This document shows, one piece after another, positions 4,605 through 5,796 of a DNA stretch of 5,796 bases. Origin of the DNA: Gammaproteobacteria bacterium. Its GTDB lineage: Bacteria > Pseudomonadota > Gammaproteobacteria > Arenicellales > Arenicellaceae. The position numbers and the translations under genes were made by a program. How positions within the stretch are numbered: position 1 is the first letter of the stretch; each line of letters begins with the position of its first letter. The notes under the pieces are model-generated. The model had not been told where the DNA came from. It saw only the letters and a list, made by a program, of their open reading frames with translations, and ran no database searches. Location: the NCBI GenBank assembly GCA_030426005.1, contig JAUHZM010000202.1, positions 1 to 5,796 of the forward strand. The letters run 5' to 3'.

Positions 4605-5796
4605 TCAAACAGAGGAAGTCTGCTGCTCCTTGTTGGCTTGGAATAGGGTTTGGTAATAAGGCGATGCCACGATCGACTTTGCAATTCCCGCTGCATCCAG
4701 CCCGCATTGGGCGAGTTGTGATGCCTGTGTGCCGTGCTCTATATATCGGTCTGGGATGCCTAAATTCAAGACGGGCACACCCAAAGAGGCTGCGGCGATA
4801 AATTCGTTCACTGCGGAACCCGCACCACCGGCCACGACGTTTTCTTCGACGGTGATAAACAGGCCCACTTGGCTGGCAAGGTCCCGTATGAGCACTTCAT
4901 CAATCGGTTTAACAAAGCGCATATTAACCACGGTAGCGTTAAGTTTTTCCCCAGCTTCCAGTGCATTACTGAGTAGGGTGCCAAAACTTAAGATAGCGAT
5001 GTCTTGCCCCTGACGGACTATGTCGGCTGTGCCTAACGGAATCTCACGCATTTCTTCACGCTCAACCGCGCCAGTACCGCTGCCGCGAGGGTAACGTACC
5101 GCGGTCAGGCCAACGTGTTTGTAGGCGCTGTAAAACATGTCGCGGCATTCGGCTTCGTTACTCGGCGCATAGATCACGCACTCTGGCACGCAACGCAAAA
5201 AGCTGTAATCAAACACACCAGCGTGTGTGGCACCGTCGGCGCCGACCAGACCAGCACGGTCGATTGCCAGCATGACATCGAGATCCTGTACGCTGATGTC
5301 GTGAATCAATTGGTCATATGCGCGTTGCAGAAAGGTGGAATAAATTGCCACAACGGGCTTTTGGCCGTCGCAGGCCATGCCGGCCGCAAAGGTCAGTGCA
5401 TGTTGCTCGGCGATCGCCACGTCGAAATAGCGCTCAGGGTATTCTTCTGAAAAACGAACTAGGCCAGAGCCCTCACGCATTGCTGGTGTGATACCGATGA
5501 GCTTGTCATCTTGCGCAGCCATATCGCACAACCAGTCGCTAAACACATCGGTGTAGCTTCGGCTTTTGGCTTTCTTGCCGAATTCGCCGGTGGTGGGATT
5601 GAACGGTGAAACACCATGGTATTTGATTGGGGCATGTTCCGCTGGCTCAAAACCTTTGCCTTTTTTGGTCACGATATGCAGGAACCGCGGCCCTTCGATG
5701 TCTTTGAGGTTGCGAAGGGTGGTGACCAGGGTGTCAATATCATGGCCATCAATGGGGCCAGCATAATAAAAACCCATTTCCTCGAACAGCGTGCTT
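4605..5796 (-). CDS. dxs: 1-deoxy-D-xylulose-5-phosphate synthase, C-terminal part (5' truncated by window edge)
   Basis: Dxs condenses pyruvate with glyceraldehyde 3-phosphate, using thiamine diphosphate, to make DXP. This is the entry step of the MEP isoprenoid pathway; DXP also feeds thiamine and pyridoxal phosphate synthesis. The last 396 codons are visible. The frame is open to the right edge with STLFEE before MGFYYAGPIDGHD, so the ATG at 5777 is internal. Visible parts are the end of domain I, with GPIDGHD and a TKKGKG segment, then the pyrimidine-binding domain II and the C-terminal domain III. Domain II has AIAEQHALTFAAG, whose glutamate (codon 5406-5408) matches catalytic E370 of E. 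coli Dxs, followed by YSTFLQRAYDQ and DRAGLVGADGATHAG. Further on are RYPRGSG and a domain III segment TVEENVVAGGAGSAV. The N-terminal GDG thiamine-diphosphate motif lies outside the window. No frameshift or lost key residue is seen. The gene ends at TGA, 61 bp before folE2 on the same strand. Confidence 0.98.
   Translation of the reverse strand, partial: STLFEEMGFYYAGPIDGHDIDTLVTTLRNLKDIEGPRFLHIVTKKGKGFEPAEHAPIKYHGVSPFNPTTGEFGKKAKSRSYTDVFSDWLCDMAAQDDKLIGITPAMREGSGLVRFSEEYPERYFDVAIAEQHALTFAAGMACDGQKPVVAIYSTFLQRAYDQLIHDISVQDLDVMLAIDRAGLVGADGATHAGVFDYSFLRCVPECVIYAPSNEAECRDMFYSAYKHVGLTAVRYPRGSGTGAVEREEMREIPLGTADIVRQGQDIAILSFGTLLSNALEAGEKLNATVVNMRFVKPIDEVLIRDLASQVGLFITVEENVVAGGAGSAVNEFIAAASLGVPVLNLGIPDRYIEHGTQASQLAQCGLDAAGIAKSIVASPYYQTLFQANKEQQTSSV

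Noticed and set aside
5115..5450. 111-codon + strand frame opposite dxs
   Set aside because: It lies wholly opposite the dxs catalytic domain, whose reading frame is intact; the composition looks like a mirror of dxs codons.

Overview
The window looks like ordinary chromosome from a gammaproteobacterium, with roughly half G+C by eye. The main grounds are the gene order dnaB-alr-radA, the close match of the protein motifs to gammaproteobacterial families, and a dxs-folE2 pair nearby. Genus cannot be fixed from the sequence. No insertion sequence, phage gene, CRISPR array, tRNA or rRNA is visible.

Left arm, + strand (1-3460): the 3' end of dnaB (replicative helicase) is followed after 9 bp by alr (alanine racemase) and after 16 bp by radA (branch-migration/repair ATPase). 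A small secreted or periplasmic retropepsin-like aspartic protease follows, and its start codon lies inside the end of radA (17-bp overlap). The tight spacing and absence of terminators between genes suggest one transcription unit, probably begun upstream of the window. It ends at a strong, nearly symmetrical hairpin flanked by A8 and T8 (3487-3530), which should stop transcription in both directions.

Middle (3531-3718): a gene-free spacer between convergent units. It holds two small perfect hairpins (3649-3666 and 3674-3689) and no credible ORF or tRNA.

Right arm, - strand (5796-3719): the C-terminal two thirds of dxs (1-deoxy-D-xylulose-5-phosphate synthase; its 5' end is outside the window), then a 61-bp gap, then folE2 (GTP cyclohydrolase IB, the type that does not depend on zinc). 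The gap contains a GTACTC-N4-GAGTAC inverted repeat that covers the likely folE2 ribosome-binding site.

Functionally the genes are housekeeping: replication (DnaB), recombination and repair (RadA), peptidoglycan D-alanine supply (Alr), isoprenoid precursors (Dxs) and folate or other pterin-derived products (FolE2). The only poorly understood protein is the exported aspartic protease coupled to radA. I found no clear new multi-gene system. The points most worth checking are that protease and its coupling, the folE2 leader hairpin, a 16-bp perfect palindrome in the protease gene, and the structured convergent spacer.
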